From Streptomyces sp. NBC_01216 (GTDB lineage: Bacteria; Actinomycetota; Actinomycetes; Streptomycetales; Streptomycetaceae), in the NCBI RefSeq assembly GCF_035994945.1, contig NZ_CP108677.1, forward strand, positions 806,001 to 870,000: a DNA stretch of 64,000 nucleotides. Direction: 5' to 3'. Within the stretch, counting starts at the first letter, position 1, and every line of letters starts with the position of its first letter. The notes below the pieces were generated by a model. The model saw only the letters and a program-made list of their open reading frames with translations, searched no databases and was not told the origin of the DNA. Positions 19,101-27,167 of the stretch are shown here, piece after piece. Made by a program: the position numbers and the translations under genes.

Positions 19101-19798
19101 GCGCCGATCTGGGCGTCGAGCTCGAAGGACCGCTGCTGAGCAATCCGAGCTGGGACCAGGTGCTCGGGGAGTCGGAGGAGGAGTACGACGGATATCGCTG
19201 GCCGGTCCGGCTCGGCAACGAGAAGCGGCTCGGCGACGGCCTCATCGGATACTTCGCCGGGGCGACCGGACCCGACCAGGAGACCTCGTACGAGCTCTTC
19301 CACGCGGTCATGCCGAAGGGCGGCGGGGGCTACCTGACCCCGATCGACAAAGGCCACGGCCTGGCCGTGCCCGCGCGCACCCCGGACCAGCCGGTGACGC
19401 ACCACCTGACGCTGCTGATGGATCCGTACGCGGCGGTGCACGCCACCACGGACATCCTTCCGGTGACCAAGGTCCAGCTGCCCGACGACCTGGTGTCCGA
19501 GGCGATGCGGCGGATCCGGGCGTCCTTCCGGCTCGGCCCACTGCTCGCGGCCGAGCGGGTCGACAAGGCCGAGGAAGTCAGGCGGGCACGGGCGGGAGAG
19601 GAGCCGACGGAGGCAGGTGTGGTGCTGCCGCAGCCCGCGTCGTGGCACGGAGCGTGGAGCTGGGCCGAGCCGCGCGGGTCGGAGACCGAGTGGGTGGAGC
19701 TGCCGATCGTTCCGGCTGACACCGCGGCGCACTTCGGGGATCCGCAGGCGGAGGCCCGCTATGGATACCTGCTGCTCGACGCGACCGAGAAGTCCTGA
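16157..19798 (+). CDS. Unrecognised very large protein (1213 aa), operon gene 3
   Basis: Translation starts at the ATG that shares a base with the previous stop. The 1213-residue product (MSATDLIVPVKVNALVVNRL...) has no signal peptide. Near residues 45-130 are FNRWTPNFDAMIEEG, GVYVQWQLPEAL and FPFVPNRWLVVRYSTTA, a beta-rich segment. The middle contains an amphipathic helical region (LNDVQRQYDDLTPRLRRSQQ) that could form a coiled coil or stalk. The C-terminal third has FTFHDLRIVDRFGRTYDIVN and WGWLLLNHLDQTL-like strands, ending in RYGYLLLDATEKS. The composition suggests a structural or scaffold protein, not an enzyme. I recognise no domain. It is translationally coupled to gene 2 and followed 26 nt later by the tail-fibre-like gene. 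Confidence 0.75.
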   Translation: MSATDLIVPVKVNALVVNRLTRTAETFNRWTPNFDAMIEEGTGAEPPPGVGTETMGPDSEGVYVQWQLPEALANGHYDQTTGETTFPFVPNRWLVVRYSTTAAAADRKAVGWIVQSDYLESRPVQDADGNDIYGTNKHPNPDSPAGAPLELTFLGRRHDLAQAPWTEPPAQKPHLTAAGPGLPGFAAYQPYNKDVFSLHDTLEDLKGDLDNYPPDATLSYFVVGWYSDDALDYLNRAASVPGLLPPDADGTADLLEALGWATPEGTAADALDRTLYSGSALGVDWQREGATHESDKPSNIELSKILTLGSSSAEALGRLAARQTRSARTGDLVRSLFHGTLETLDTADGEEDLDTLTHHSWFSGSDGGYVWKVTARPVEGDDELPPPPPEPGWLTELNDVQRQYDDLTPRLRRSQQRLWNIWWLRNKPVPPFTPEHPAGFDAAADVQLNESDATSLAGRTKALLDEQFVLSRQLPTGGTPEELAADIGKYATERGLDPRYQLERTARESYYRPADPVVLIKDTGAKEPLTRDTPLPCRLPEALITRITVGGTTYDRPTTPPSPGLAGLPDACTPLLAEFALLDQVARVPGALDAALKDPAAVAGPVPEHTAPWRQPWLPMHLEYELKYCPTPFQAGDTTYWTFNGSRYEWSGRGAQPGGGEADLRWLTFKNRAFLTPSVPWVLQKQIDRYLDTYSGAPTDGLLALREELGHPGMLSQRLDGFHDWLVQQDSTARTTVHVPEAVARLVGDIQSVPEGGPLEPPADDPGTPFQPVRAGQFTFHDLRIVDRFGRTYDIVNSGNYEQVSLTLAESVAPDEVLHEDLIGTARFVQLGPRLLQGARVRLETVRAVDGQRLSPMARAATTENPLAGWLLLNHLDQTLVVHGPDGVCLGELRVVKDIDGADDSVWLPLPGSPHPDVDAQEFEDAMPHLARFVRTLKDKPAAALTGLLDTIDQTLDTILDDAAQEDGSPLRLIGRPLALVRADLGVELEGPLLSNPSWDQVLGESEEEYDGYRWPVRLGNEKRLGDGLIGYFAGATGPDQETSYELFHAVMPKGGGGYLTPIDKGHGLAVPARTPDQPVTHHLTLLMDPYAAVHATTDILPVTKVQLPDDLVSEAMRRIRASFRLGPLLAAERVDKAEEVRRARAGEEPTEAGVVLPQPASWHGAWSWAEPRGSETEWVELPIVPADTAAHFGDPQAEARYGYLLLDATEKS

Positions 19799-19824
19799 AC
19801 CTCCGTTAACAGAAGGGCTGTTGC

Positions 19825-21333
19825 ATGAGCGTTGTCATGGTGAACGCCACCAACCTGCTGCCGTACGAACCGTCGACCGACCCGACGCCGTTGCGGGTGA
19901 GCTCCGCCGAGGAAAACGAGTACGGCTCCGTCAACATCAATGTCGGCGGCGGGATCACCACGTCGGCCTGGTGCAACAAGATCACCGTCCGGGTGCCGGT
20001 CGGCGCGGGGGCCGAGCACCTCACCACCGAGGGCGCCGACATCAAGACCGGTGCCAGCACCGGCTGGACGCCGTCCGCCCCCGCCGTCTCCGGCGGCTTC
20101 GCGGTCATCACCTTCACCCCGGCCCGCGCGGTGCAGTTCACCGGGCAGATCGTCACCCTCACCCTGTCCAACATCGCGGTCAACCGCACGGCGGGTCAGG
20201 TCTCCATCGCGATCGTCGAGAGTTCGTCAAGGACGAACGGGAGCTTCACCAACAAGGACGCCGAGGTCATGGTGGACAAGTTCCCCGCCGGGTTCGTGTT
20301 CCGGAATTTCGCGCCCGAGAAGATCATGGTGGAGAACGGTGAGGTCGCCGTGCTCCGCTGGGAGGGCTCGGACGCGAAGTACACGATGCACTGGGGCGAC
20401 ACCCCCGCCGGAGTCTCCCTCGACAAGGAACGTGTCTGGCCCACCCCGCGCGGTCTGACCACCGTCACCGGCTTCATGCTCCGCGCCGAAGTCACCGCCG
20501 GCGGCGTCACCCTCACCCACACCCTGACCACGGCGGTCACCGTACGCATTCCTGACCTCGTCGTCAGGAACCTCACCGTCCAGGGCCCGGCCACATTCGC
20601 CGACAGCGTCAGTCTCAGCAACACCGCCAAGGACCTGACAGTCGCCGGATCGGTGCGCGGCGCGGGCAGCAACCCGCTGCGGGTCAGCCAGAACGCGGGC
20701 CTGAAGGTCGACGCGGCCCTGAACGTCACCGGGGCGAGTACGTTCGCCAACAGCGTCAGCCTCACCAACGCCGCCAAGGACCTGACGGTCGCCGGATCGG
20801 TGCGCGGCGCGGGCAGCAACCCGCTGCGGGTCAGCCAGCCCGCGGGCCTGAAGGTCGACGCGGTCCTGAACGTCACCGGGGCGAGCACCTTCAACAACAG
20901 CATCACGACCATCGGCGACGTCACCGTCGGGGGCACGCTCACCGCCAACGGCAACCTCAACGCCGTCGGGACAGGGACCGTCCGAATCGCCGACCTCCGC
21001 GGCCCGTACGGCGAACCGCTCAAAATCAACAGCCACGTCAACGTCTTGCCCGGCAACAACGTCACCATCACTGACAATCTCACCGTCGGCGGCAAGCGGG
21101 CTATCCGCGCCGGTGACCGCATCAAGCTGGAGGTCAACAGCCACAACAAGGAGCTTTATCTCTACTGTGAGACCGGTAACAGGGACAACGTCTACGGGGG
21201 CAGTAGGAACTACTCCAACGCCACCTGGCGAGTTCATTACTACGACTCCCGCAGCAGCGTGAACGATGCTTCGGACGGCCAAGGAACCATCGCTGAACCC
21301 GACGGAGGCGACATCCGCTCGGCGGATGACTGA
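19825..21333 (+). CDS. Tail-fibre-like repeat protein (502 aa), operon gene 4
   Basis: The ATG at 19825 follows an AAGG site. Residues 1-150 are a beta-rich domain (SVNINVGGGITTSAWCNKIT, VQFTGQIVTLTLSNIAVN). Residues 160-245 resemble an Ig-like fold (FRNFAPEKIMVENGEVAVLR, YTMHWGDTPAG). From about residue 250 there are two near-identical 49-residue repeats (FADSVSLSNTAKDLTVAGSV...LNVTGAST), then a partial third and TLTANGNLNAVGTGTV units. These LTV/LNVTG repeats are typical of beta-solenoid phage tail fibres and adhesins. The C-terminal 80 residues (KLEVNSHNKELYLYCETGNR, YSNATWRVHYYDSR) could be a binding tip. No signal peptide is visible, so export would need a phage-like or other route, or cell lysis. 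Confidence 0.75.
   Translation: MSVVMVNATNLLPYEPSTDPTPLRVSSAEENEYGSVNINVGGGITTSAWCNKITVRVPVGAGAEHLTTEGADIKTGASTGWTPSAPAVSGGFAVITFTPARAVQFTGQIVTLTLSNIAVNRTAGQVSIAIVESSSRTNGSFTNKDAEVMVDKFPAGFVFRNFAPEKIMVENGEVAVLRWEGSDAKYTMHWGDTPAGVSLDKERVWPTPRGLTTVTGFMLRAEVTAGGVTLTHTLTTAVTVRIPDLVVRNLTVQGPATFADSVSLSNTAKDLTVAGSVRGAGSNPLRVSQNAGLKVDAALNVTGASTFANSVSLTNAAKDLTVAGSVRGAGSNPLRVSQPAGLKVDAVLNVTGASTFNNSITTIGDVTVGGTLTANGNLNAVGTGTVRIADLRGPYGEPLKINSHVNVLPGNNVTITDNLTVGGKRAIRAGDRIKLEVNSHNKELYLYCETGNRDNVYGGSRNYSNATWRVHYYDSRSSVNDASDGQGTIAEPDGGDIRSADD
20596..20889 (+). repeat. Two tandem 147-bp in-frame repeats
   Basis: Copy one (20596-20742) and copy two (20743-20889) differ at only a few positions and each encodes 49 residues beginning FA[DN]SVSL. 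A third, diverged unit starts with FNNSI at 20890. The high DNA identity indicates recent duplication or gene conversion. Confidence 0.9.
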
Positions 21334-21368
21334 CTGAGCGTTTCGCCCTGTGAGGTGTGTTTGATCCC

Positions 21369-21806
21369 AGGTCAGGTTCCGCGCCAGTTGGGGGTGGCTT
21401 CGCCGGTGAGGCGGCGGGCCATGAGGTCGATCATCGCGAAGTGGACCATGGCTTCGAACCGGTGCGGGTGGGTTTCGTAGTCGCGGGCGAGTCGGCGGTG
21501 GTGCATGAGCCACCCGATGCTCCTCTCGATCGTCCAGCGTCTGGGAATGACCGTGAACCCCTTGACGCGCCCCGGGGCGTTAGACGGGGTGGACGTGGAT
21601 GCCCAGGCGGGCGCCGTGGTCGATGGCGGTGGTGCGGTAGCTGCCGTCCACCCAGACCTTGGTGACGCGCGGGTGGGCGGCGGCGATGCGGGTGAGTAAG
21701 GTGACACCGGCCGCGGTGTCGGAGGCGCTGGCGGCGGTGACCAGGACTCCACCGCTGGCCGCACCCTCCTGGAGCAGGCCGCCGCCGACCACCCCAGCCT
21801 TCGCAA
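21369..21806 (-). pseudogene. IS5-family transposase relic
   Basis: On the minus strand one frame encodes GVVGGGLLQEGAASGGVLVT to HPRVTKVWVDGSYRTTAIDH, the DDE core. Near 21580 it stops, and another frame continues with KGFTVIPRRWTIERSIGWLM and HHRRLARDYETHPHRFEAMV, the characteristic IS5 C-terminus. The start is missing and a frameshift separates the halves, so it is inactive. It lies 36 nt past the end of the large operon and marks that edge of the cargo. Confidence 0.75.
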
Positions 21807-21916
21807 ATCTGGGTCGACGGGGCTACCGCAAGCACTTCGTCGAGCACGCAGCCGCCCTAGGTATCGACCTCGGAATCCTCCAACGTGCCAGACGCAGAGG
21901 AGCCGCCCCGGTGTGA
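21796..21916 (+). pseudogene. Second IS5-type transposase fragment, opposite strand
   Basis: About 40 codons read GYRKHFVEHAAALGIDLGIL then QRARRRGAAPV. This matches the WVDGGYRKHFVEHAA segment of another IS5-type transposase, with a lost base just before it (IWVDG is in a different frame). It abuts the minus-strand relic, so two transposase fragments of opposite direction meet here. Confidence 0.55.
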
Positions 21917-22045
21917 CGGTGGCCGGGGCGGCTCTGTAGGCGGAGTGGTCAGCGGTTCGGTGGTCGGAATGGGACGACGTTGTCCGCGACGGGAGAAGGC
22001 TCGCTCTCGGATTCCTTCTGAACCGTTCCGGGTTCGGTAGAGATC
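21917..22045. other. Spacer between IS relics
   Basis: No gene is seen. It probably contains the outer end of the IS3 element. I could not define its terminal repeat because the partner end is lost. Confidence 0.4.
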
Positions 22046-23139
22046 TCAGATGTTGGTTGTGACCTGGGGTTTCGTGGTTGCTCGGTAGTGGTTGTTCTCG
22101 TATTCGACGGGCGGGACGTGGCCTATCTCACCGTGGAGTCGTCGGTGGTTGTACCAGTCGACGTACTCGGCGGTGGCGAGCTCGACGTCGGACAGCGTCT
22201 TCCATGGCCGTCGGGGCTTGATCAGCTCGGTCTTGAACAGGCCGATCGTGCTCTCCATCAAAGCGTTGTCATAGGCGTCGCCGACCGAGCCGATCGAGGC
22301 GGCGATGCCGGCTGCGTCCAGGTGCTCGGCGAGCCGGAAACTCGTGTACTGCGACCCGGCGTCCGAGTGATGGATCAACTCGCCTGGCTGAACGGGGTGT
22401 TGGTCGCGGTCGCGCTGCCAGATCGCCATCTCCAGGGCGTCCAGCACGAAGACCGTCTCCTTCACGGTGGCCGCGGACCAGCCGACGATCCGGCGGGAGA
22501 AGGTGTCCACGACGAAGGCGACGTAGACGACGCCGGCCCAGGTCTTCACGTGGGTGAAGTCCGCGACCCAGCAGCGGTTCGGGGCGCCGGCGATGAAGTC
22601 CCGGTCCACAAGGTCGGGGGCCCGGTCGGCCTGGCCGCCGGGAAGCGTGGTGATCACACGTCTGCCGCGGACCGCTCCTGCGATGCCGAGTTCCCGCATC
22701 AGGCGCTCGACGGTGCAGCGGGCCACCGTGACGCCCTGCCGGTTCAGCTCCCGCCAGATCTTCCTCGCCCCGTAGACGCGGTAGTTGGTGTCGTAGACGT
22801 GCTGGATCAGCTCTTTCAGCTCGCTGTCCCGCACGGTCCTGGCGGACGGTGCGGCCTGGCGTTGGTGGTGGGCGTAGTAGGTGGAGGGGGCGATCTTGCA
22901 GTCGTGCATCGTCAGCACGCGGCAGATCGGCTCGACACCGCCGAAGCGGCCCTTGTGCTCGTCGATGAACGCTACGAGCGTGTGTGTGGCCGGTCGAGCT
23001 CGGCCGCGAAGAAAGACGCCGCGGCTTTCAGGATCTCGTTCGCCCGCTTGAGCTCGGCGTTCTCCTTCTTCAGTCGCTTCAGCTCGGCCGATTCCTCGGT
23101 GGTCACGCCAGGACGCACTCCGGCGTCGACCTGGTCCTG
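22046..23139 (-). pseudogene. IS3-family transposase OrfA-OrfB, OrfA truncated by IS1380
   Basis: The minus strand carries the end of OrfA (VRQDQVDAGVRPGVTTEESA, ELKRLKKENAELKRANEILK, stop at 22972). Overlapping it in the -1 frame is OrfB, an rve-type integrase: HTLVAFIDEHKGRFGGVEPI, YRVYGARKIWRELNRQGV, NRCWVADFTHVKTWAGVVYV (first Asp), LIHHSDAGSQYTS (second Asp) and DNALMESTIGLFKTELI (Glu). The DDE triad is intact. OrfA lacks its N-terminal helix-turn-helix because IS1380 sequence starts at 23140. The missing part is not on the other side of IS1380. OrfAB in IS3 elements is normally made by -1 frameshifting; here the product cannot be complete. Confidence 0.85.
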
Positions 23140-24813
23140 CCTCACCCCGGATCCACCGGTTGATGTGCGGCGGTGACGTTGCCGGGAACGAGGAAGTGCC
23201 CTGTGACCTGCGATGATGGGAGTTCTCACGCTTCCAGCACGCACGACCAACAGGGCACTTCTGAGATGCAATCTTCCCATGCCGCGGCGAAGGTCTCCGC
23301 ACGGTTCGATGATCCGAATCTGATCGCGTACGGCGGGCTCGCGCCGCTGGTGCGCCTGGCCGAGCGGTGCGGCCTGCCCGGCCTGGTCGGCGAGATGATG
23401 CGGCTGCCGGCCTCGAAGAACGGCACCGGTTCCTTCCCGGCCGCCAAGTCGATGGCGCTCATCGCGGGCATGGCCGCGGGCGCGGACAGTATCGACGACA
23501 TGGACCGGCTGCGGCACGGCGCGATGCGGCGCCTGTTCACCGGGGTCCGCGCCCCGTCGACCCTCGGCAGCTTCCTGCGGTCCTTCACCCACGGGCACGT
23601 GAAGCAACTGCACGCCGTCGCCCGCCGGTTCCTGCCTCGCCTGGCCGCGCACACCCCGCTGCTGCCCGGCGCCGACACGGTCGCCTACCTCGATCTGGAC
23701 GACACCATCAAGCCGGTCCACGGCTATGCCAAACAGGGCACCGGTTACGGATACAACAAGGTCAAGGGCCTGAACGCGCTGATCGCGACGCTGTCCACGC
23801 CGCTGGCCGCCCCGGTGATCGCCGCAACCAGGCTGCGCAAGGGCAGCGTGAACTCGGTGCGCGGAGCCGGTTCGTTCGCCGCCGAGGCGGTCCGCACCGC
23901 CCGCGCGTCCGGTGCGACCGGGATGCTGACCGTGCGGGCGGATGCGGCCTACTACGCCGCCGAGGTGATCGCCGCCTGCCGCGCGCTCGGCGCCCGCTTC
24001 TCCGTCACGGTGCGGATGAACGCCTCCGTCAAGCAGGCCATCGCCGCTATCGACGAGACGGCCTGGACGCCGATCAAGTACCCCAAGGCGGTGTGGGACA
24101 GCGAGGAGGAACGCTGGATATCGGACGCCGAGATCGCCGAGATCGAGTACACCGCCTTCACCTCGAAACCGAAGAAGCAGCAGGTCACCGCCCGTCTCAT
24201 CGTGCGACGCGTCAAGCGCCTGAACCCCGCGACCGTGCCCGGGGGCCAGGGCGAGCTGTTCACCGCCTGGCGCTACCACGCCGCGTTCACCGACAGCACG
24301 CTGCCGCTCATCGACGCCGAGCGTGACCACCGGCGCCACGCGATCGTGGAACAGGTGATCTCCGAGCTGAAGAACGGCCCGTTCGCACACGCCCCCTCGG
24401 GCAGCTTCCAGGCGAACGCCGCCTGGCTCGCGCTGGCCGCCCTCGCCTTCAACCTGACCCGCGCCTGCGGAACGCTCGCCGGCACCTTTCACGCCCGCGC
24501 GACGTGCGCGACCATCCGTGATCACCTGGTCAACGTGCCCGCCCGTCTGGCCCGTTCGGCCCGCCGGCTCACCCTGCACCTGCCCGAACGCTGGCCCTGG
24601 CACGACGCCTTCGAAGCCCTCTTCAACACCTTGCACACCCCGCCCCAACCGACCTGACCTGCCCGTATCTGACCCGCCCGCCAGGGCCCGAGAGCTGTGG
24701 ACATGTGGAAAAGCTGGGCAGACCAGCGGCCACCCCATGCCCGCCGCCAGACGCATCGCCTCGATCACCGAAAACGATCACTCACGAAACGAGCCGGTGG
24801 ATCCGGGTTCAGG
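23140..24813 (+). mobile_element. IS1380-family insertion sequence, 1674 bp
   Basis: Twenty-base inverted repeats with two mismatches bound the element: CCTCACCCCGGATCCACCGG at 23140-23159 and the complement of CCTGAACCCGGATCCACCGG at 24794-24813. Their CCT start and the length fit the IS1380 family. One intact transposase gene lies inside. The flanks (CCTG on the left, GTTG on the right) show no target duplication. The left flank is IS3 orfA and the right flank is an unrelated gene, so the element joins two sequences that were not neighbours. Confidence 0.88.
23266..24657 (+). CDS. IS1380-family DDE transposase
   Basis: The ATG at 23266 begins a 463-residue transposase (MQSSHAAAKVSARFDDPNLI). 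Catalytic blocks are YLDLDDTIKPVHGYAKQG (first Asp), LTVRADAAYYAAEVI (second Asp) and RRHAIVEQVISELKNGPF (Glu). An inserted beta-rich region lies between the second Asp and the Glu, as usual for IS1380. The length is normal and no disruption is seen, so the element may still be mobile. An upstream in-frame ATG at 23173 lies within the terminal-repeat region and is less likely. Confidence 0.9.
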   Translation: MQSSHAAAKVSARFDDPNLIAYGGLAPLVRLAERCGLPGLVGEMMRLPASKNGTGSFPAAKSMALIAGMAAGADSIDDMDRLRHGAMRRLFTGVRAPSTLGSFLRSFTHGHVKQLHAVARRFLPRLAAHTPLLPGADTVAYLDLDDTIKPVHGYAKQGTGYGYNKVKGLNALIATLSTPLAAPVIAATRLRKGSVNSVRGAGSFAAEAVRTARASGATGMLTVRADAAYYAAEVIAACRALGARFSVTVRMNASVKQAIAAIDETAWTPIKYPKAVWDSEEERWISDAEIAEIEYTAFTSKPKKQQVTARLIVRRVKRLNPATVPGGQGELFTAWRYHAAFTDSTLPLIDAERDHRRHAIVEQVISELKNGPFAHAPSGSFQANAAWLALAALAFNLTRACGTLAGTFHARATCATIRDHLVNVPARLARSARRLTLHLPERWPWHDAFEALFNTLHTPPQPT

Positions 24814-25119
24814 GTTGGATTGCCAGGCGATCACTTGCCGTAGGCCAGCTCGCAGCTGCTCCTCATCGGCTTCGGAGCGCGAGCGAACGCCCATGGCGTG
24901 GTTGATGCGAATCTGAACGTCGATGATTCTCTCCCCTACAGCACGGGCGAGTGGTCCTACTCTGCTGGCGATCTCGCGCTTCAGGCCGGTCATGTCCTTC
25001 GCGTCGATCTCGTCCTCGGACAGCCTGCTCTGGGAGAGGGGCACAGGGAACGAGGAGGGATCGCTCAGCCATTCTTCGGTATGGGCCAGTCCGCGAATGA
25101 GGAGTTCCAGGGTGACTTG

Positions 25120-25992
25120 GAGGGTGTCTCACGTGGTGTGACGCCGGTGCGGCATGATGCTGGTCGTGGGTGCTGATCTGTCGCAGCGGCTGGTTCCTGA
25201 TGGTCTGTGGGAGCTGGTCGCCCCGTTGATGCCGTCGTTCAAGTGCCGTCCGCAGGGCGGCGGGACTGCCCCGTTGGACGAGCGGGCCGTGTTCACGGCG
25301 GTGGTGTACGTCCTGGCCAGCGGGTGTGCCTGGCGGCATCTGCCGGAGACGTTCGGTGTCTCGCCCGCCACCGCGCACCGCCGGTTCACCGCGTGGACGA
25401 GGGCGGGGCTGTGGCGTTGTCTGCACCGGGCGGTCCTGGACGAGCTCAGTGCCCGGGGCGAGCTCGACTGGACCTCCGCGATCGTCGACGCCGCCTCGGT
25501 GCGGGCGAAAAGGGGGGTTCGCTGACCGGGCCGAACCCGGTCGATCGCGGCAAGAAGGGCAGCAAACTGCACGTGCTGTCCGAGGCGCGGGGCATCCCCC
25601 TGGCCGTCGCCGTGTCCGGAGCAAACACCCACGACAGCCAGGCCCTCAAGCCGCTGATCCGAGGCATACCCGCCATCCGCTCCCGCCGCGGGCCACGCCG
25701 GCGCAGGCCGGTCAAGCTCCGCGCGGACAAGGCATACTTCTCCGCCCACCACCTGGCCTGGCTGCGCGAACGCGGAATCATCCCGCGTATCGCCCGCCCG
25801 GGCATCGAGTCGAGCGAGCGGCTCGGCCGACACCGTTGGAAGATCGAGAGGTCGATCGCCTGGCTCTTCGGCTACCGCCGCCTCACCGTCCGATACGAGC
25901 GAAAGGGCTCCCACTTCCTCGCCTTCCTCGGCCTGGCCGCCGCCCTGACCTGCTACAAGAAGCTCGCGAAACTCACCACGTGAGACACCCTC
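25120..25992 (+). mobile_element. IS5-family (IS427-type) insertion sequence, 873 bp, with target duplication
   Basis: Perfect 19-bp inverted repeats, GAGGGTGTCTCACGTGGTG at 25120-25138 and its complement at 25974-25992, bound the element. TTG is duplicated outside both ends (25117-25119 and 25993-25995). Excising element plus one TTG reconnects the host reading frame, which confirms the boundaries. Confidence 0.93.
25154..25983 (+). CDS. IS427-type transposase, OrfA/OrfB joined by -1 frameshift
   Basis: OrfA (25154-25525) carries the N-terminal DUF4096-like domain (VPDGLWELVAPLMPSF, TAVVYVLASGCAWRHLPETF, VSPATAHRRFTAW) and ends SAIVDAASVRAKRGVR, with the first catalytic Asp in IVDAAS. OrfB continues in the -1 frame with LTGPNPVDRGKKGSKLHVLS, KLRADKAYFSAHHLAWLRER (second Asp) and RHRWKIERSIAWLFGYRRLT (Glu), to the stop at 25983. 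The overlap contains the homopolymer run AAAAGGGGGG (25508-25517), a typical slippery site for -1 frameshifting in this group. Both parts are full length, so the element is probably competent to transpose. Confidence 0.9.
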
Positions 25993-27167
25993 TTGGTCCC
26001 GGTAGCGAATGCCCATGGCGTCGTTGATGACGGGGTGGATGACGCGGAGCGGCTGCTTGAGTTTCCTGCCGACCTCGGCGGCGAGATCGTTGAGCAGGCG
26101 GCGGGCGCGGCTCTGCGTCAGTACCGGTACGGCCTGGCAGACCCAACAGGGGATGCCGGCCGATGCCGCCGGGCGCTGGCTGCACAGGGAGCAGACGAAT
26201 CCGGGGCACGCTTCGCACAGCATGTCGGCGTGTTCCTCGGTGTAGGCGCCGGCTCCCGCCTCACGGAGTTGGTCGCCGATCGAGCGGCAGGATCTCACGC
26301 AGAGCCGGTTCGCCTCGGCTGCGCCGGTCTGCGGGGAGAGGCCGGTGAAGGACACGCGACCCCCGTGGGTTGTCAGCCCTTCATGGCGCGCTTCCCGGTA
26401 GGCCTGGAGTAGCTGGCGGGCGCTTGCGCCTCCCAGGCTTTCCTGGCGTCCCGCGCATGCACAGGGAAGTCGGTCGGCGTAGCCGCAGTACTCCGCGCCG
26501 AACAGGCCGCATTGGGGGCAGAGCGTCCACTGGTACAGGGCATCGGCGTAGGTTTCCATCCCGCAGGTCTCGTGGTTTCGCCACGGCCCCTCGGCGAGGC
26601 TGTCTCCGAAGCAGATCCACTCCGGAATGGGCCCGGTGGCCAGGAACGCTCGGCCCTGCCACTCCTCGTCGAGGGCCACCTCGTCGTCTGAGGCGATGTC
26701 GTCCTCGGGGTACGCCGAGTGGCCGGGCCCTGCGACGGCCGCTGCGAAGTCCCCCCACCAGGAGGGGTCCTCTACTCCGGATTCCTGAGCGTGGAACCAG
26801 AAGCACTCACGAGGCAACCAGAAAGTCGGGGTGAAGGTCACACCCCTCGCCGTGGTGAACGCGGCAGGTTCGTAGGTCCATGGGATCCCCATGTCTGAGA
26901 AGAAGATCGCCCAGCGGGCGTGGAGTTCGGTTTGGAACTCGAAGGTGATCAGCTCGTACGCCATGATGGAGCGCTCCCGAAGGGTCGGCCGACTCGGCTG
27001 CGCCCCACGATGACGCGCACGGGACGCGTGGCGGCGGCTGCGTCACCGGTCCGGAGCAGTGGCGTCGCCCTGATGGGGCCACCACCGATCACGGGGTGTA
27101 CCCCGCAAGCTGACGAACGGGCCCCGGAGGCCCATCGGGGCTCCGGTCCGGGTCGCGTCCAGAAAGT

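Larger units (their letters stand above)
24814..26964 (-). pseudogene. Plasmid-type nuclease-like/zinc protein, split by an IS and 3' truncated
   Basis: The gene reads leftward from ATG 26964: MAYELITFEFQTELHARWAI, FFSDMGIPWTYEPAAF, then FTPTFWLPRECFWFHAQE. This layout resembles degenerate PD-(D/E)XK domains seen in actinobacterial plasmid and phage proteins, with the usual Asp replaced (TPTF). Cysteine pairs follow (CPQCGLFGAEYC; CEACPGFVCSLC; CWVC). At 25993 the IS5-type element interrupts it. Removing that element plus one TTG copy restores a continuous frame, RYRDQVTLELLIRGLAHTEE, which runs through KDMTGLKREIASRVGPLARA and RIIDVQIRINHAMGVRSRSE to IAWQSN. There the IS1380 end (24813) removes the C-terminus. 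The pre-insertion function is unknown; a mobile-element origin is likely. Confidence 0.75.

Noticed and set aside
19825..21333. Collagen-like or ice-binding protein reading for the repeat gene
   Set aside because: There are no GXY or TXT patterns. The LTV and LNVTG repeats fit tail-fibre or adhesin beta-solenoids better.
10641..21333. Complete phage tail or contractile injection system
   Set aside because: No sheath, tube, baseplate wedge, spike or AAA+ ATPase gene is recognisable among the four genes or next to them.
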